Below are positions 1-8,403 of a stretch of 64,000 nucleotides of DNA, in pieces; within the stretch, counting starts at the first letter, position 1, and every line of letters starts with the position of its first letter. The DNA lies in the NCBI RefSeq assembly GCF_019042735.1, contig NZ_JAHQCR010000021.1, positions 62,001 through 126,000 on the forward strand. The letters are read 5' to 3'. The DNA comes from Evansella alkalicola (GTDB lineage: Bacteria; Bacillota; Bacilli; Bacillales; Salisediminibacteriaceae). A program made the position numbers and the translations under genes. The notes beneath the pieces are model-generated. The model worked only from the letters and a program-made list of their open reading frames with translations, did no database searches and was not told the origin of the DNA.

Positions 1-125
1 CTAATTAACGACAAAGTTTTTGAAAACAATTTGTTTAAAAGACCCTTATTAATCTATTAAGAGGGTATTAGTAACTGAAAAGGGGGAATCGTTTTTATGA
101 ATAAAATGATTTACGGCAATACACC

Positions 126-1052
126 ATGCTTTTAGGCAGTGAAAATTTAGTACAGTCTAAAAACCTCTCAAATATGGATGTCATTTTCTACGGTGTTCCT
201 TGGGAAGGGGCCGTTACATGGGGAGATTACACTGGCTGTGAATTAGGTCCAAAGGTGATGAGATTATGCTCAGAACGATATAGTGGCTATTTACCTGAAC
301 TTAATCACATTAATATATTTGATCACCTTACTTTAGGTGACTTAGGAGATGCAAAGGTCATTCCTGCTGAACCCGTAATAACGAATAATATGATTAAAGA
401 TTTTGCGAAGAATGTTTGGAAAACAAATGCATTCCCAGTCGCATTAGGTGGGGACCACGGTATAACATATCCAATTATTAAAGGACTTGTGGAAAAATCA
501 AAAAAGAGTGTAGGTATTATTCATCTTGATGCCCATTACGACAATAACGAACACTCATTAGGGGACCCTTTCGGTAGAGGTGCACCCTTTGCCCGACTTT
601 ACGAAACAAAAGGTGTAAGAAACGAAAGTATTGTTCATATGGGAATACACGGTCCTCGAAACAAACCGGAGAATGGTAAATTAGCCCAACAAATAGGGGC
701 CACAACAATGACGATTAGTGATATTAGAAATGCAACGGATTTACGAGAGTTAGCAAGGAAAGCATATGATCTCGCTGCCAAAAATACCGATGCTGTTTAT
801 TTGAGCATTTGTAGTGACGTCCTAGACCATGCATTCAATCCTGGTGGGCCAGTAGATGCAAATGGATTAACGAGTTTTGAACTACTAACTATTGTTAATG
901 AGGTTTGTAAGCAAGGAGTTGTTGGAATGGATTTTGTGGAAGTTTATCCACAACAAGATTGCAATAACTTTAGTTCTCACTTCGCAAGTACGCTCGTACT
1001 CTACGCCTTAGCTGGAGAAATAGAACATAGAAAAGAAAAAAATGAAATATGA
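126..1052 (+). CDS. Ureohydrolase (agmatinase/arginase family), probable 5' frameshift
   Basis: This is a binuclear-manganese ureohydrolase of the arginase/agmatinase/guanidinobutyrase family, 308 residues from the ATG at 126. GGDHG (residues 108-112) and DAHYD (135-139) carry the expected metal ligands. The third motif reads SICSDVLDHAF (227-237), where the family normally has S-x-D-x-D-x-x-D-P, so Cys229 stands where a metal-binding Asp is expected. Substrate cannot be assigned. No ribosome-binding site precedes 126. A strong one (AGGGGG at 81-86) precedes an ATG at 97 that opens a different frame and stops after 12 codons (MNKMIYGNTPCF). Adding one base near 125 would join the two frames into a natural N-terminus, so I suspect a one-base deletion, a sequencing error or a short leader peptide. 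It stands alone and is followed by a palindromic repeat. Confidence 0.8.
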   Translation: MLLGSENLVQSKNLSNMDVIFYGVPWEGAVTWGDYTGCELGPKVMRLCSERYSGYLPELNHINIFDHLTLGDLGDAKVIPAEPVITNNMIKDFAKNVWKTNAFPVALGGDHGITYPIIKGLVEKSKKSVGIIHLDAHYDNNEHSLGDPFGRGAPFARLYETKGVRNESIVHMGIHGPRNKPENGKLAQQIGATTMTISDIRNATDLRELARKAYDLAAKNTDAVYLSICSDVLDHAFNPGGPVDANGLTSFELLTIVNEVCKQGVVGMDFVEVYPQQDCNNFSSHFASTLVLYALAGEIEHRKEKNEI

Positions 1053-1058
1053 AGAAAA

Positions 1059-1128
1059 GAGGCTGAGACAAAAGTGTTTTAGTAATGTTCGTCTTCCCTG
1101 CTAAACACATAAGTTATATCCCAGCCTC
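1059..1128. repeat. GAGGCTGGGACA-type palindromic intergenic element (copy 1)
   Basis: GAGGCTGAGACA at 1059-1070 is answered by TATCCCAGCCTC at 1117-1128, with an inner pair GTGTTTTAG and CTAAACAC. It forms a long imperfect hairpin between the convergent ureohydrolase and hemY genes and could terminate both. The same outer arms recur at 4881-5003 and 17814-17856. Confidence 0.75.
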
Positions 1129-1143
1129 TATCCATATCATTTG

Positions 1144-2562
1144 TTATAGTAACGATTTTGCAACAGCTTCTGCTGTTTCTTTCCCTTGGTTAATACAGTC
1201 TGGAATACCAATTCCTTTAAAAGCACCACCTGTGATATGCACATTTGGCAGCTCTTTATGAAGGTCCACGTACATCTGTTTCAATCTTTCTAAATGACCA
1301 ACTTCATACTGTGGCATTGATTTTTTCCAACGTTTAACGATGTGGAAGGACGGCTTTCCGTCAATCTCCATTATTTTGCTGAGGTCCTTCATCACAGCTT
1401 CCACAATCTCTTCATCTGATTTATATACGATTTCTTCATCACCTGCACGCCCAACATAACCGCGTAATAGGGCATACCCCTCTGGTGTAGAGTGCTCCCA
1501 TTTTTTATGTGTCCATGTACATGCCGTGATGGAATAATCTTTTTTACTAGCTACCACAAAACCAGACCCATCAATATCCTTCTTAATAGCCTCTTTTTCA
1601 AAAGCTAAAACAACAGTTGCTACAGATGTCGAAGGGATTTCATTCAGCGGACTCACTGCTTTATGGTCTTTTAGAATTTCATATGTTACATGGTGTGGTG
1701 TAGCGAAAATGACTCGATCTACCGTATCTGTTTTACCATCTTCAAACTCAAGTAAGTAAGAACCACTATTATCCATTTTAACTGAAATTAGTTTTGTATT
1801 CTTTTTCACACAGTCGCCCAAGTGAGATTCCACAGCTTCTACTAAAGACATTAATCCTCCATTTTTTAAAGAGTAAAACATACCAGGTGATTTACCACCC
1901 TTTTTACCTTGTGGAGAACCAGATTGTCTTTTTGCAATAGATGATTTCATTCCCACGATTAGACTTCGATATTTAGCTTCTATTTGCTGGAAATGTGGAA
2001 AAGTTGCCTGCAAACTAATTCGATCAATATCACCAGCATAAATCCCAGATAACAGTGGATCAATTAAATTATCCACAACTTCATTTCCTAATCTTCGTCT
2101 AAAGAAACTACCAAGTGATTGATCTCCCCCATCACTTGAGGTTCTTCCTCGTAATAGGTCACCTGCTGCTCGAATCTTTCCAACTGGTGAAATTAATTTA
2201 GTTTTAAGGAATGGCCCCCATTGTGTTGGAATACCAAATATGGCGCCACCTGGCATTGGATAAAGAGTACCATCGCGAAGTATATAAGATTTGCCTGCAC
2301 TGTTTCGGACAAGGTCACCATCTATTCCCACTTCTTTTGCTAACTGTGCTGCACTAGGCTTCCTTGCTAGAAATGAATCTGGCCCTAGTTCAATGACAAA
2401 GCCATCACGATACTCTGTTTGAATTTTTCCACCAAGTTTCTCTGAAGATTCGTATAAAACATATTCAGCATTTAAACCATTTTCTATTTCACGTTGGAGA
2501 TAAAAAGCTGCACTTATGCCTGTAATTCCTCCACCAATAATAGCAACTCTTTTTTTACCCAT
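1144..2562 (-). CDS. hemY: Coproporphyrinogen III / protoporphyrinogen oxidase
   Basis: This FAD-dependent oxidase (HemY/CgoX) oxidises the porphyrinogen ring. In Firmicutes it acts on coproporphyrinogen III in the coproporphyrin-dependent haem pathway. The 472-residue protein starts with a Rossmann dinucleotide-binding motif (GGGITG, residues 10-15) and has a C-terminal GGAFKGIGIPDCI segment typical of the family's FAD-binding end. Length matches the family. It is the last gene of hemE-hemH-hemY and its start overlaps the end of hemH by 8 bases, indicating translational coupling. The gene order is as in B. subtilis, where pbpF also neighbours these genes. Confidence 0.93.
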   Translation of the reverse strand: MGKKRVAIIGGGITGISAAFYLQREIENGLNAEYVLYESSEKLGGKIQTEYRDGFVIELGPDSFLARKPSAAQLAKEVGIDGDLVRNSAGKSYILRDGTLYPMPGGAIFGIPTQWGPFLKTKLISPVGKIRAAGDLLRGRTSSDGGDQSLGSFFRRRLGNEVVDNLIDPLLSGIYAGDIDRISLQATFPHFQQIEAKYRSLIVGMKSSIAKRQSGSPQGKKGGKSPGMFYSLKNGGLMSLVEAVESHLGDCVKKNTKLISVKMDNSGSYLLEFEDGKTDTVDRVIFATPHHVTYEILKDHKAVSPLNEIPSTSVATVVLAFEKEAIKKDIDGSGFVVASKKDYSITACTWTHKKWEHSTPEGYALLRGYVGRAGDEEIVYKSDEEIVEAVMKDLSKIMEIDGKPSFHIVKRWKKSMPQYEVGHLERLKQMYVDLHKELPNVHITGGAFKGIGIPDCINQGKETAEAVAKSLL

Positions 2563-3499
2563 TTCCTTGAGTATCTCCTAATAGGTTTTCAATTACAGTT
2601 GCTAGTGTATCAATAAACTCTGGTTGGGCGTTAGGCATCGCAGGTCGATAATAACCTACTCCCAGTTCGTCTGTTACAACTTTACATTCATAATCATTAT
2701 CATATAAAACTTCTAAATGATCAGCTACGAAGCCAACCGGACAGTATACAAATGCAGCATATTTTTCTTTTTCATATAAGTCGCGAGTTAAGTCCTGTAC
2801 ATCTGGTCCAAGCCAAGGCTCTGGTGTATTCCCTTCACTTTGCCAACCAATTGCATAATTTTTCACACCTGCTTTTTCAGCAATTAATGCAGCTGTTTTT
2901 TCCAGTTGCTTTGGATATGGATCACCATGTTGTAAGATTTTCTCAGGAAGGCTATGTGCGGAAAATACCACTACATGGTTTTCCTGTTCCTTAGGTGTCA
3001 TTTTTTCACGAGTTAATTTAATTTGATTAGCCCAATAGTTAATAAACTTTGGCTCATCATACCAGCTATCAACACTCTTAATCTTTGGTCCACCAATACT
3101 TTCTGCTTCTTCCTTTGCACGGCCATTATAGGATTTTACACTGAAAGTTGAGTAATGAGGTGCTAGTACAATACTCACTGCTTCCTCAATCCCATCTTCC
3201 TTCATTTGATGAACTGCATCTTCGATGAATGGATCAATATGTTTGAGACCTTGATAAGAGCGAAATTGAATGGAATCGTACCTACGGTTTAATTCTTCCT
3301 CTAGTTTCTTTGTTTGCTCTTCTGTAATTTTAGCTAATGGTGAGATCCCACCAATTGCTTCATAACGTTCAGTTAAATCATCTAATTGTTCTTGGGATGG
3401 TTTTCTACCTCTTCGAATATGTGTATAGTACGCTTCCACTTCATCTAAACTACGTGGAGTACCATAAGCCATTACTAATAACCCCATTGTTTTTTTCAT
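2555..3499 (-). CDS. hemH: Coproporphyrin ferrochelatase
   Basis: HemH (CpfC) inserts Fe2+ into coproporphyrin III in the cytoplasm. The 314-residue protein is close to the B. subtilis length. It carries the catalytic histidine in SAHSLPEK (His182) and the C-terminal VCPVGFVADHLEVLYDND stretch containing the conserved metal-site glutamate. It lacks the C-terminal extension of eukaryotic enzymes. It sits 29 bases downstream of hemE and overlaps hemY, so the three are almost surely co-transcribed. Confidence 0.94.
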   Translation of the reverse strand: MKKTMGLLVMAYGTPRSLDEVEAYYTHIRRGRKPSQEQLDDLTERYEAIGGISPLAKITEEQTKKLEEELNRRYDSIQFRSYQGLKHIDPFIEDAVHQMKEDGIEEAVSIVLAPHYSTFSVKSYNGRAKEEAESIGGPKIKSVDSWYDEPKFINYWANQIKLTREKMTPKEQENHVVVFSAHSLPEKILQHGDPYPKQLEKTAALIAEKAGVKNYAIGWQSEGNTPEPWLGPDVQDLTRDLYEKEKYAAFVYCPVGFVADHLEVLYDNDYECKVVTDELGVGYYRPAMPNAQPEFIDTLATVIENLLGDTQGNG

Positions 3500-3528
3500 T
3501 TTTACACACCTCTCTATGAGATAATTAT

Positions 3529-4578
3529 TTACTTCATTGATGCTATCTTTTCTGCTGAGTACTCGTGTACAAAGCTAGTTAATCGCTTGAGTGTTTCAGG
3601 TTTTATTTCTGGGAAAACCCCATGGCCTAGGTTAAAAATAAAGCCTGGTTGACTAATCCCTTGGTCGATTATTTCCTTAGCTTTTTCTTCAATGACATTC
3701 CATGGAGCCATTAGAACACATGGATCTAAGTTACCTTGCACTGCTTTCGTTATTCCATCTTGCCTTGCTTCCCTAATCGGGTAACGCCAATCTAGTCCTA
3801 CTACATCTACATTAAGATCATGCCAATCTTTTGTTAAATGTCTAGCACCCACACCAAATGTAATTAATGGGACTCCTTCTCCCCTTAATTCATTAAAAAT
3901 TCGTTCCATTACTGGTTTTACAAATGTTCTATAATCCTGTTGGTTTAATGCACCAACCCAAGAATCAAATATTTGTATGGCTTGTGATCCTGCATTTATT
4001 TGCGCTTTCACATAGGAAATAACCATATCACCTAACTTGTCCATAAGAAGGAACCAAGCTTTAGGATCTGAGTACATAAGTCCTTTCGTTTTATTGTAAT
4101 TCTTAGATGGACCGCCCTCAAGCATATAGCTTGCAAGGGTAAATGGGGCCCCACTAAAACTAATTAAAGGTACATTAAGCTGACTTCGTAGGATTTTTAT
4201 TGTTTCTAAAACAAAGTCAACATCTTTTTCTGGATTTATGGTTCCGAGTCTCTCCACGTCAGCAAGGGATTGAATCGGATTATGTATTACTGGTCCAATA
4301 CCTTGTTTAATTTCAACATCCACTCCAATCGCAGGTAGTGGTGTCATGATGTCTTTATATAAAATGGCAGCATCATTATTATATTGGTCTACTGGAAGCT
4401 TTGTAACATAAGCGCATGTTTCAGGTTGATGCGTAATTTCTTCTAACGAATACTTCTTTTTCAATTCTCGATATTCCGGCTGAGACCGCCCTGCTTGACG
4501 CATATACCAAACAGGCACATGGTCTACAGTTTCCTTTCTACACGCTCTTAAAAATTGATCATTAAATTGACTCGTCAT
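3529..4578 (-). CDS. hemE: Uroporphyrinogen III decarboxylase
   Basis: HemE removes four carboxyl groups from uroporphyrinogen III to give coproporphyrinogen III. The 349-residue protein begins with the signature VWYMRQAGRSQPEYR (residues 23-37) and has the internal ISFSGAPFTLASYMLEGG block and the C-terminal FNLGHGVFPEIKPE motif. It is the first gene of the hemE-hemH-hemY unit. A perfect 17-bp dyad lies 114-130 bases upstream of its start. Confidence 0.95.
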   Translation of the reverse strand: MTSQFNDQFLRACRKETVDHVPVWYMRQAGRSQPEYRELKKKYSLEEITHQPETCAYVTKLPVDQYNNDAAILYKDIMTPLPAIGVDVEIKQGIGPVIHNPIQSLADVERLGTINPEKDVDFVLETIKILRSQLNVPLISFSGAPFTLASYMLEGGPSKNYNKTKGLMYSDPKAWFLLMDKLGDMVISYVKAQINAGSQAIQIFDSWVGALNQQDYRTFVKPVMERIFNELRGEGVPLITFGVGARHLTKDWHDLNVDVVGLDWRYPIREARQDGITKAVQGNLDPCVLMAPWNVIEEKAKEIIDQGISQPGFIFNLGHGVFPEIKPETLKRLTSFVHEYSAEKIASMK

Positions 4579-4880
4579 ATACTAAACACCCCTCTAAAAA
4601 AGTATAAAAAATTTCTTATATTAAATTGATTAGGCTGTTTCCTATTTGGTTAATTTATTTCCTTAGAAAAATAATATAAATCGCTTTAACTATACTAATT
4701 GTTAGTATCGTTTGTACACTAAACTGTCCGTCTTCTTGCAAATTCGTTATATTCTTTATAGTTTAAATAGTTTTATTATTCTGTTAAGTTAAAGCTGACT
4801 AAAAAGGCTATTTTAACCTAGAGTTTGTTAGGCTACCGTGAAAATAAGTCTCGTTTGAACAAAACCCATAAAAAAATGAA
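4579..4880. other. hemE upstream region, non-coding
   Basis: About 300 AT-rich bases between the pbpF downstream palindrome and hemE. Apart from the dyad at 4692-4708 I see no ORF with a ribosome-binding site and no structured RNA motif I recognise. It presumably holds the hemEHY promoter on the minus strand. Confidence 0.5.
4692..4708 (-). promoter_or_regulatory. Perfect dyad upstream of hemE (candidate operator)
   Basis: ATACTAA and TTAGTAT flank a 3-base TTG centre, giving a perfect 7+3+7 palindrome in the leader region of hemEHY. It is too short and lacks the T-run of a terminator. The size suits a dimeric repressor, but no regulator can be named. Confidence 0.35.
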
Positions 4881-5003
4881 AAGGACTGGGACATAATAGT
4901 AGTCTTTTATTGAAAATAAGAACTATGCACTCCTTACGGAAATATATTGCTGCCTATGCATATTTACGTTCCGTTTTTCAATAGAAACACTCGTCCCAGC
5001 CTC
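4881..5003 (-). repeat. GAGGCTGGGACA-type palindromic element (copy 2), downstream of pbpF
   Basis: AAGGACTGGGACA (from 4881) pairs with GTCCCAGCC (4993-5001). Further in, TATTGAAAA pairs with TTTTCAATA, and CGGAA with TTCCG, so most of the 123 bases can fold as one imperfect hairpin. Read on the minus strand it follows pbpF and is succeeded by a T-rich run, so it may act as its terminator. It is longer than a normal terminator and shares outer arms with copies at 1059 and 17814. Confidence 0.7.
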
Positions 5004-5030
5004 TGAATTAATTACTCTTCATTATCTTCG

Positions 5031-7202
5031 TTAAGAAGCATTATCTTCTTGTGAGAACAACCTAAATTGCGCTTTTACAATATTAGATGGATCCCCTTCC
5101 TTATTCGTTTGCGGATTAAACGGTACGACAACATAAGATTTAGATGAGAAAACATTTACTCCTTCTTGAATAGTAAATTTATTTTCACCCACAACTTCTC
5201 CTATTTTCTCTTTACCGTCTTCTTTCTTTTCATATATATAGTAGTGAAGCCGATCGTCCTCACTGCCAGACCATTGGAGGTTAACATTCGTTCCACGCCA
5301 ACTTAATGACATATTAGCGGTCAAATCTTCAATTGCTACAATTCTTATAGGATCTTCGAGATCTACTACAAAAGACGGCCTTTCAAATGCCATTAATCTA
5401 TCATCCAGGCTTGTGTTCCCTATAATATTTTTAAATAATTCAGTTGGAACACTACTGCTACTCGTTAAGTAATGTTCTTTATCTGTTGAATCGTATCCCA
5501 TCCAGACAACTCCAGAGTATTCAGGTGTAAAGCCAGCAAACCAAATATCACGTGCTCCTCCTGCAACTTCTCCAAAAGAAGTTGTACCAGTTTTACCTGC
5601 TAACGGACCGTTATAACTTCCAGCAGTGCCTGTTCCCTCTTTAACAACCGCTTCAAGCATTCTTGTCATATACCAGGCTGTTTGCGGAGAGAGTACTTCT
5701 CTTTCTTCGACTGTTCTACTTGCAATTAGCTCACCATTTCTATCATATATTTCCCTAATAAAATAAGGTTTTCGGTAAATACCATTGTTTGCATAGGCTC
5801 CATAAGAAGCAGCAATCTGTAATGGACTCATTCCATGGCGAAGTCCGCCTAAAGCTATTGCCAATCCATCTTCTTCTAAATGAATGTCTTGTTTCGCTAG
5901 ACTATCCTTAGCTGTATCAATGCCTACTTCATTTAGTAACCATACTGCTGGGGCATTAACGGAGTCTTTCATAGCATCATACATTGTAATTTCCCCTGAG
6001 TACTTACTATTATAATTTCGTGGCATATATCCCTCATAGTCCATGAGTTCATCCTTTAATAAAGAATATGGTTCATAGTGACCTGTCTCTATAGCTGGTG
6101 CGTAGACCGCCATCGGTTTAATAACAGAACCAGGTTGCCGTTGGGCAGTTACACGATTAAAGCCTCTTCGGACATAATCACGTCCTCCTTGGGCCGCAAT
6201 CACTCCTCCAGTTTCATTATCTATAAGAACAAAGCTCCCCTCAACCTGTCTTTCTCCAGTCGTTGACGGGAAATTTGCACTATCTTGAAACTCCTGGAAA
6301 GATACCTCCTGTAATTGTGGGTTCATTTCCACTACAATGCGATACCCCCCTTTTAAAATCTCATCCTGGGTTAACCGATATGTTTTCTCTGCCTCATCTA
6401 AGACTAGATCTACATATGCTAGGTATGCAGGGTTATCTGTCAGTTGGTTTTTCTGCGTTGGGATTGTTTTCCCTTGCAGTCGTACTGCCTCTTCTGCGCT
6501 TAAAAACCCACGTTGTTCCATTAAGCTCAATACTAAGTTCCTTCTCTTCATACCACGTTCTGGGTTTTGAATTGGGGAGTAATTGTTAGGACCTTTCGGA
6601 AGGGCAGCTAATAAAGCTCCCTCATCAATCGTCAATTCCTTAACACTTTTGTCAAAATATAGTTGGCTCGCCGTTTCAATCCCATGAGCGCCATGTCCAA
6701 AATAAATTCGGTTAAGGTACATTTCTAATATCTCATCTTTTGAGTACCTGTACTCTAAGTTAACAGCTATTAAAACTTCTTTCGTTTTCCTTAGCCATGT
6801 TTTATCATTTGTTAAGAATACATTCTTTGCTAATTGCTGAGTAATCGTACTTCCACCTTCAGCCTTTGACTGAGACACAATGTCTCGGTATAGCGCTCTA
6901 CCTATAGCCCTTAAATCAAATCCACGGTGATTGTAAAAGCGATGGTCTTCCACTGCTATAAAAGCATGAATAACATGTTCTGGTACATCTTCTATTGAAA
7001 CCAGTTCCCGATTTTCTATATATAGCTTCGTGATGAGATTCCCCTCAGGGTCTTCCACAGATGTAGCAGCATTCATCACTAATTCTTTATTATCAATCGC
7101 ATAATTACCAAATAATATAATTCCTAGATAAAGAGAAAAACCTACTATAAAAATAGATACGAAAAAAACAATTCCAAATATCAGTCTCTTTTTCGACATC
7201 AT
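5031..7202 (-). CDS. pbpF: Class A penicillin-binding protein (PBP1A/PbpF type)
   Basis: This is a bifunctional peptidoglycan synthase at the cell membrane. Numbered from the in-frame GTG at 7208 the frame has 725 codons. After a short cytoplasmic part there is one membrane segment (about 10-32), then a glycosyltransferase domain with EDHRFYNHRG (87-96) and GGSTITQQ (118-125). The transpeptidase domain follows with the SxxK motif SVIK (361-364), SVN (416-418) and KTG (539-541). A fibronectin-III-like tail ends the protein. AGGGGG is placed for the ATG at 7202 or 7199 rather than the GTG at 7208. In B. subtilis pbpF lies next to hemEHY and is a forespore-expressed sporulation/germination PBP; the same role here is inference. 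Confidence 0.9.
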   Translation of the reverse strand: MMSKKRLIFGIVFFVSIFIVGFSLYLGIILFGNYAIDNKELVMNAATSVEDPEGNLITKLYIENRELVSIEDVPEHVIHAFIAVEDHRFYNHRGFDLRAIGRALYRDIVSQSKAEGGSTITQQLAKNVFLTNDKTWLRKTKEVLIAVNLEYRYSKDEILEMYLNRIYFGHGAHGIETASQLYFDKSVKELTIDEGALLAALPKGPNNYSPIQNPERGMKRRNLVLSLMEQRGFLSAEEAVRLQGKTIPTQKNQLTDNPAYLAYVDLVLDEAEKTYRLTQDEILKGGYRIVVEMNPQLQEVSFQEFQDSANFPSTTGERQVEGSFVLIDNETGGVIAAQGGRDYVRRGFNRVTAQRQPGSVIKPMAVYAPAIETGHYEPYSLLKDELMDYEGYMPRNYNSKYSGEITMYDAMKDSVNAPAVWLLNEVGIDTAKDSLAKQDIHLEEDGLAIALGGLRHGMSPLQIAASYGAYANNGIYRKPYFIREIYDRNGELIASRTVEEREVLSPQTAWYMTRMLEAVVKEGTGTAGSYNGPLAGKTGTTSFGEVAGGARDIWFAGFTPEYSGVVWMGYDSTDKEHYLTSSSSVPTELFKNIIGNTSLDDRLMAFERPSFVVDLEDPIRIVAIEDLTANMSLSWRGTNVNLQWSGSEDDRLHYYIYEKKEDGKEKIGEVVGENKFTIQEGVNVFSSKSYVVVPFNPQTNKEGDPSNIVKAQFRLFSQEDNAS

Positions 7203-7208
7203 TTTCAC

Positions 7209-7534
7209 CCCCTAATTTACTATCATACTTTACTTCACATTATTTGAATATCAGTTTTAAAAAATGACCCTTCTATTGAACAATGTTGATTTTCACTTTA
7301 GGTACTCCCTAATTGCATGTATATTTATTGTTTACGAATTCACTCGAATAATGTTTCATTTCACAAAAAAGTTAGCACTATACTTAGCTAGCCAAAACCT
7401 GATAAAAAGTCTTGTAGCATTCTTCTCTTGTTGCATATACTTTGTACTGACACCTAGAGATATACTATACTTACATATAACGATGAAATCACTTACTCCG
7501 TTTCTCGGGGTGTTGTAATATTGGAGGGCCACTC
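7209..7534. other. Divergent intergenic region pbpF/ccdA
   Basis: This 326-bp region separates the divergent pbpF and ccdA starts. An 84-codon frame at 7264-7518 has no convincing ribosome-binding site or family resemblance and is probably not a gene. The region is best read as the two promoters; only the ccdA one is legible. Confidence 0.5.
7442..7471 (+). promoter_or_regulatory. Candidate sigma-A promoter of ccdA
   Basis: TTGTAC at 7442-7447 is followed after 18 bases by TATACT at 7466-7471, about 64 bases before the ccdA start. The -10 box differs from consensus at one position. Confidence 0.4.
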
Positions 7535-8278
7535 ATGGTAATTTTAAGTATTTTTTATATTGAACAATTTACATTTGTAGGATTGTGGATTGCTTTATTT
7601 GCAGGTGCAGTTTCATTTTTTTCTCCTTGTGTGTTCCCATTGGTCCCAGCATACGTGGCGCAGCTAACGGGAAGTACCATTGAAGATAACCAAGTAAAAG
7701 CAGACCGTAAACTCATTTTAACTAGGAGCATTGGCTTTATCATTGGTTTCACTTCCATTTTTTTAATTCTTGGAGCTTCCTCTTCATTTATTGGAAACCT
7801 GTTCTTAGAAAATAGATTCTTATTTGAAAGACTCGGTGGAATCATTATTATACTTTTTGGTCTCCAACTAATGGGCATCTTTAATATTACTTTTTTATTA
7901 AGTGAAAAGCGTTTAACTACACCAAAGAAATCGACTAGTTTTGGCCGTTCTATTTTGTTTGGTTTAGTTTTCGCTGCTGGTTGGTCGCCTTGTATCGGCC
8001 TAGTTTTAGGTTCCATATTAACATTGGCTGCACAGGGAACTACATTTAGTGCTTTATTGTTACTTTTAATGTATTCCGTAGGATTAGGCGTCCCATTTTT
8101 ACTAGTTGCACTTCTTTATTCTAAGTCTCTTGATAAGATTCGGAACATCAATCGATATCTGCCAGTTATACAAAAAATAAGTGGTGGAATTATGGTTCTT
8201 CTAGGCGTAATGCTATTTACAGGGTTATTTGCAAGAATGGCAGCTTATCTCTCACAATTCATTCCATTTAACATTTAG
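7535..8278 (+). CDS. ccdA: CcdA-type thiol-disulfide membrane transporter
   Basis: CcdA-family proteins carry reducing equivalents from cytoplasmic thioredoxin across the membrane to extracytoplasmic thiol-disulfide proteins for cytochrome c maturation and spore synthesis. The 247-residue protein has six hydrophobic segments. The two conserved cysteines lie in FSPCVFPLVPAYV near the start of segment 1 and GWSPCIGLVLG in segment 4. GGAGGGCC precedes the ATG. It is monocistronic, with a terminator directly after it. Another CcdA-like protein lies at 60925-61656 and has different cysteine contexts. Confidence 0.85.
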   Translation: MVILSIFYIEQFTFVGLWIALFAGAVSFFSPCVFPLVPAYVAQLTGSTIEDNQVKADRKLILTRSIGFIIGFTSIFLILGASSSFIGNLFLENRFLFERLGGIIIILFGLQLMGIFNITFLLSEKRLTTPKKSTSFGRSILFGLVFAAGWSPCIGLVLGSILTLAAQGTTFSALLLLLMYSVGLGVPFLLVALLYSKSLDKIRNINRYLPVIQKISGGIMVLLGVMLFTGLFARMAAYLSQFIPFNI

Positions 8279-8290
8279 TAATTCTTTTAG

Positions 8291-8339
8291 TCATCTTAAG
8301 GCTAGCTGTTAAGGACAGTTCCTTAAGATGATTTTTTTT
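8291..8339 (+). terminator. Rho-independent terminator of ccdA
   Basis: TCATCTTAAGG (8291-8301) pairs with CCTTAAGATGA (8321-8331) and is followed by eight T. Confidence 0.9.
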
Positions 8340-8354
8340 CAAAAGGGATTGGAG

Positions 8355-8369
8355 CATACGTGACGTATG
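8355..8369 (+). promoter_or_regulatory. Perfect palindrome upstream of the amidohydrolase (candidate operator)
   Basis: CATACGT-G-ACGTATG is a 7+1+7 perfect palindrome centred 42 bases before the start of the M20 gene and outside the preceding terminator. Its position suits an operator; no cognate regulator is adjacent. Confidence 0.4.
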
Positions 8370-8403
8370 TTTTAATAATGTAGTAAAAAGGAGATGAAAA
8401 CTA

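Noticed and set aside
7264..7518. 84-residue ORF between pbpF and ccdA
   Set aside because: No ribosome-binding site, no recognisable family, and it overlaps the likely ccdA promoter.
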